Source: JBMNKL01 sp050261495 (GTDB lineage Bacteria > Bacillota > Clostridia > Acetivibrionales > DTU013). Taken from it: 8,001 bases of DNA. The translations under genes and the position numbers were made by a program. The notes under the pieces were generated by a model. The model did no database searches. It was not told the DNA's origin and saw only the letters and a list, made by a program, of their open reading frames with translations. Shown one piece after another: positions 7,153-8,001 of the stretch (position 1 is its first letter; each line of letters begins with the position of its first letter). The stretch spans positions 1 to 8,001 of the forward strand of contig JBLNDI010000109.1 in the NCBI GenBank assembly GCA_050261495.1, given 5' to 3'.

Positions 7153-8001
7153 ATGGAAAAAACAATGAAAGCCATTATCTGGAACGGGAAACCCTGGTTC
7201 GAAGGGCTGTCTTACGGTGATTTCCCCATGCCTGAATACGGAGGGGACTGGGTCCTGGTCAGAAACAACGTATGCGGCATATGCGGTTCCGACCTGCATT
7301 TTTTCTCGGGAGCCCAGGACGGCAGATTTCCTGCAAAGAACCTGCCCGCAATTTTTGGGCATGAGAATGCTGCCACCGTGGTTGCGGCAGATCCTTCCAC
7401 CGGATTTAAACCGGGTGACCGCGTTGCCGTTGAAGCAATACATTCATGCATCAACTTCGGTAAAACATGCCCCCGCTGCATGAGCGGCCAGTTCCACATG
7501 TGCGATGAAGGCATGACCCATATAGGGCTTCCTTACGTCCGCATGCTGCCCGGCGGCTATGGCGAGTATTCATCGGTCCACAAGGACAAGCTTGTCAAGC
7601 TGCCTGATAATGTAACCCTGGAAGAAGCGGCCCTGCTGGATATTCTTGTTGTGAATGTCCATGCGGCAAGGCTGGGCAACCCGCAGTTGGGCGACGTATG
7701 CGCCGTATTCGGGTGCGGCGTTTTAGGCCTCAACCTGATACAGGTATTGCGCGCTAAGGGAATCGGCAACGTGATAGCAATCAGCAAATATCCTTACCAG
7801 GCGGAGATTGCAAAGAAGTGCGGAGCTTCCGACGTTATCCTGTACAACAAGGATACCGTTGTCGATGATGTTATGAAGCTAACCGGCGGCAATGGCGCAG
7901 ACCAGGTATACGAGTGCGTAGGCGGCACGTCAAACGCCATCGACGAGGCCATCCATTTCACCACCAGGCAGGGCAGGATTATTATGACGGGCATTTTCAC
8001 G
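7153..8001 (+). CDS. Zinc-dependent medium-chain alcohol/polyol dehydrogenase (3' end beyond window)
   Basis: An open frame of 283 codons with no stop before the right edge; relatives of about 340-360 residues imply 60-80 missing. It matches the sorbitol/threonine-dehydrogenase-like branch of the MDR superfamily, cytosolic enzymes that oxidise a secondary alcohol to a ketone, or the reverse. The GroES-like domain has CGICGSD (catalytic zinc ligand C44), GHE (H70, E71) and D163 in LLDIL, at the place of the Glu or Asp ligand in relatives. A structural-zinc lobe has C99, C106, C109 and C117, but the first gap is six residues where two are usual. GGYGEY (134-139) is conserved. The Rossmann domain starts with FGCGVLG (186-192). 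At the end of the second strand the usual Asp of NAD enzymes is replaced by Ser211 followed by Lys212, which hints at NADP(H). Placed after the transporter, it probably acts on the imported substrate. Exact substrate unknown; sorbitol-, xylitol- or threonine-type activities are alternatives. Confidence 0.93.
   Translation, partial: MEKTMKAIIWNGKPWFEGLSYGDFPMPEYGGDWVLVRNNVCGICGSDLHFFSGAQDGRFPAKNLPAIFGHENAATVVAADPSTGFKPGDRVAVEAIHSCINFGKTCPRCMSGQFHMCDEGMTHIGLPYVRMLPGGYGEYSSVHKDKLVKLPDNVTLEEAALLDILVVNVHAARLGNPQLGDVCAVFGCGVLGLNLIQVLRAKGIGNVIAISKYPYQAEIAKKCGASDVILYNKDTVVDDVMKLTGGNGADQVYECVGGTSNAIDEAIHFTTRQGRIIMTGIFT

Noticed and set aside
7217..7483. 88-codon plus-strand frame inside the dehydrogenase gene
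   Set aside because: The frame starting at 7153 encodes a clear zinc dehydrogenase with zinc and nucleotide-binding motifs; this is a shadow frame.
1..8001. A hidden defence, phage, CRISPR or other new multi-gene system
   Set aside because: All long coding stretches are explained by known families, the gaps are short, and I found no repeat array, RNA gene or mobile-element gene.

Overview
The window looks like chromosomal DNA from a Gram-positive bacterium of the Firmicutes, most probably a clostridium. The strongest evidence is a PolC-type replicative DNA polymerase III, an enzyme typical of low-GC Gram-positives. Good purine-rich ribosome binding sites, a near-consensus sigma-A promoter and compact same-strand genes agree with this. 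Base composition is close to balanced, so this is not an AT-rich Clostridium. I cannot name a genus.

Layout: (1) positions 1-3527 hold the 3' four-fifths or so of polC, which is cut by the left edge. The frame is open to the edge and encodes the end of the N-terminal OB-fold, followed by the PHP domain split by the 3'-5' proofreading exonuclease, a Zn-binding segment, the polymerase palm and fingers, and a C-terminal beta-clamp motif. (2) The 231-bp gap 3528-3758 holds a perfect 16-bp palindromic hairpin of a dispersed-repeat type, a classical intrinsic terminator, a near-consensus promoter and an imperfect palindrome over the next start codon. (3) Positions 3759-8001 hold a putative carbohydrate operon, all on the + strand: a DeoR-family regulator, a two-domain RbsA-like sugar ABC ATPase, an RbsC-like permease overlapping it by four bases, and a zinc-dependent medium-chain dehydrogenase that runs off the right edge.

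The operon is most simply read as uptake of a sugar or polyol by an ABC importer, followed by oxidation or reduction by the dehydrogenase, under a DeoR-type repressor that probably senses a phosphorylated intermediate. The periplasmic-type binding protein that would fix the substrate is not in the window, so the substrate stays unassigned.

I see no defence island, prophage, CRISPR array, RNA gene, transposase or evidently new multi-gene system. The points worth a second look are modest: the palindromic repeat element, variant active-site motifs in the ABC ATPase and permease, and an unusual structural-zinc Cys spacing and cofactor-site residue in the dehydrogenase.
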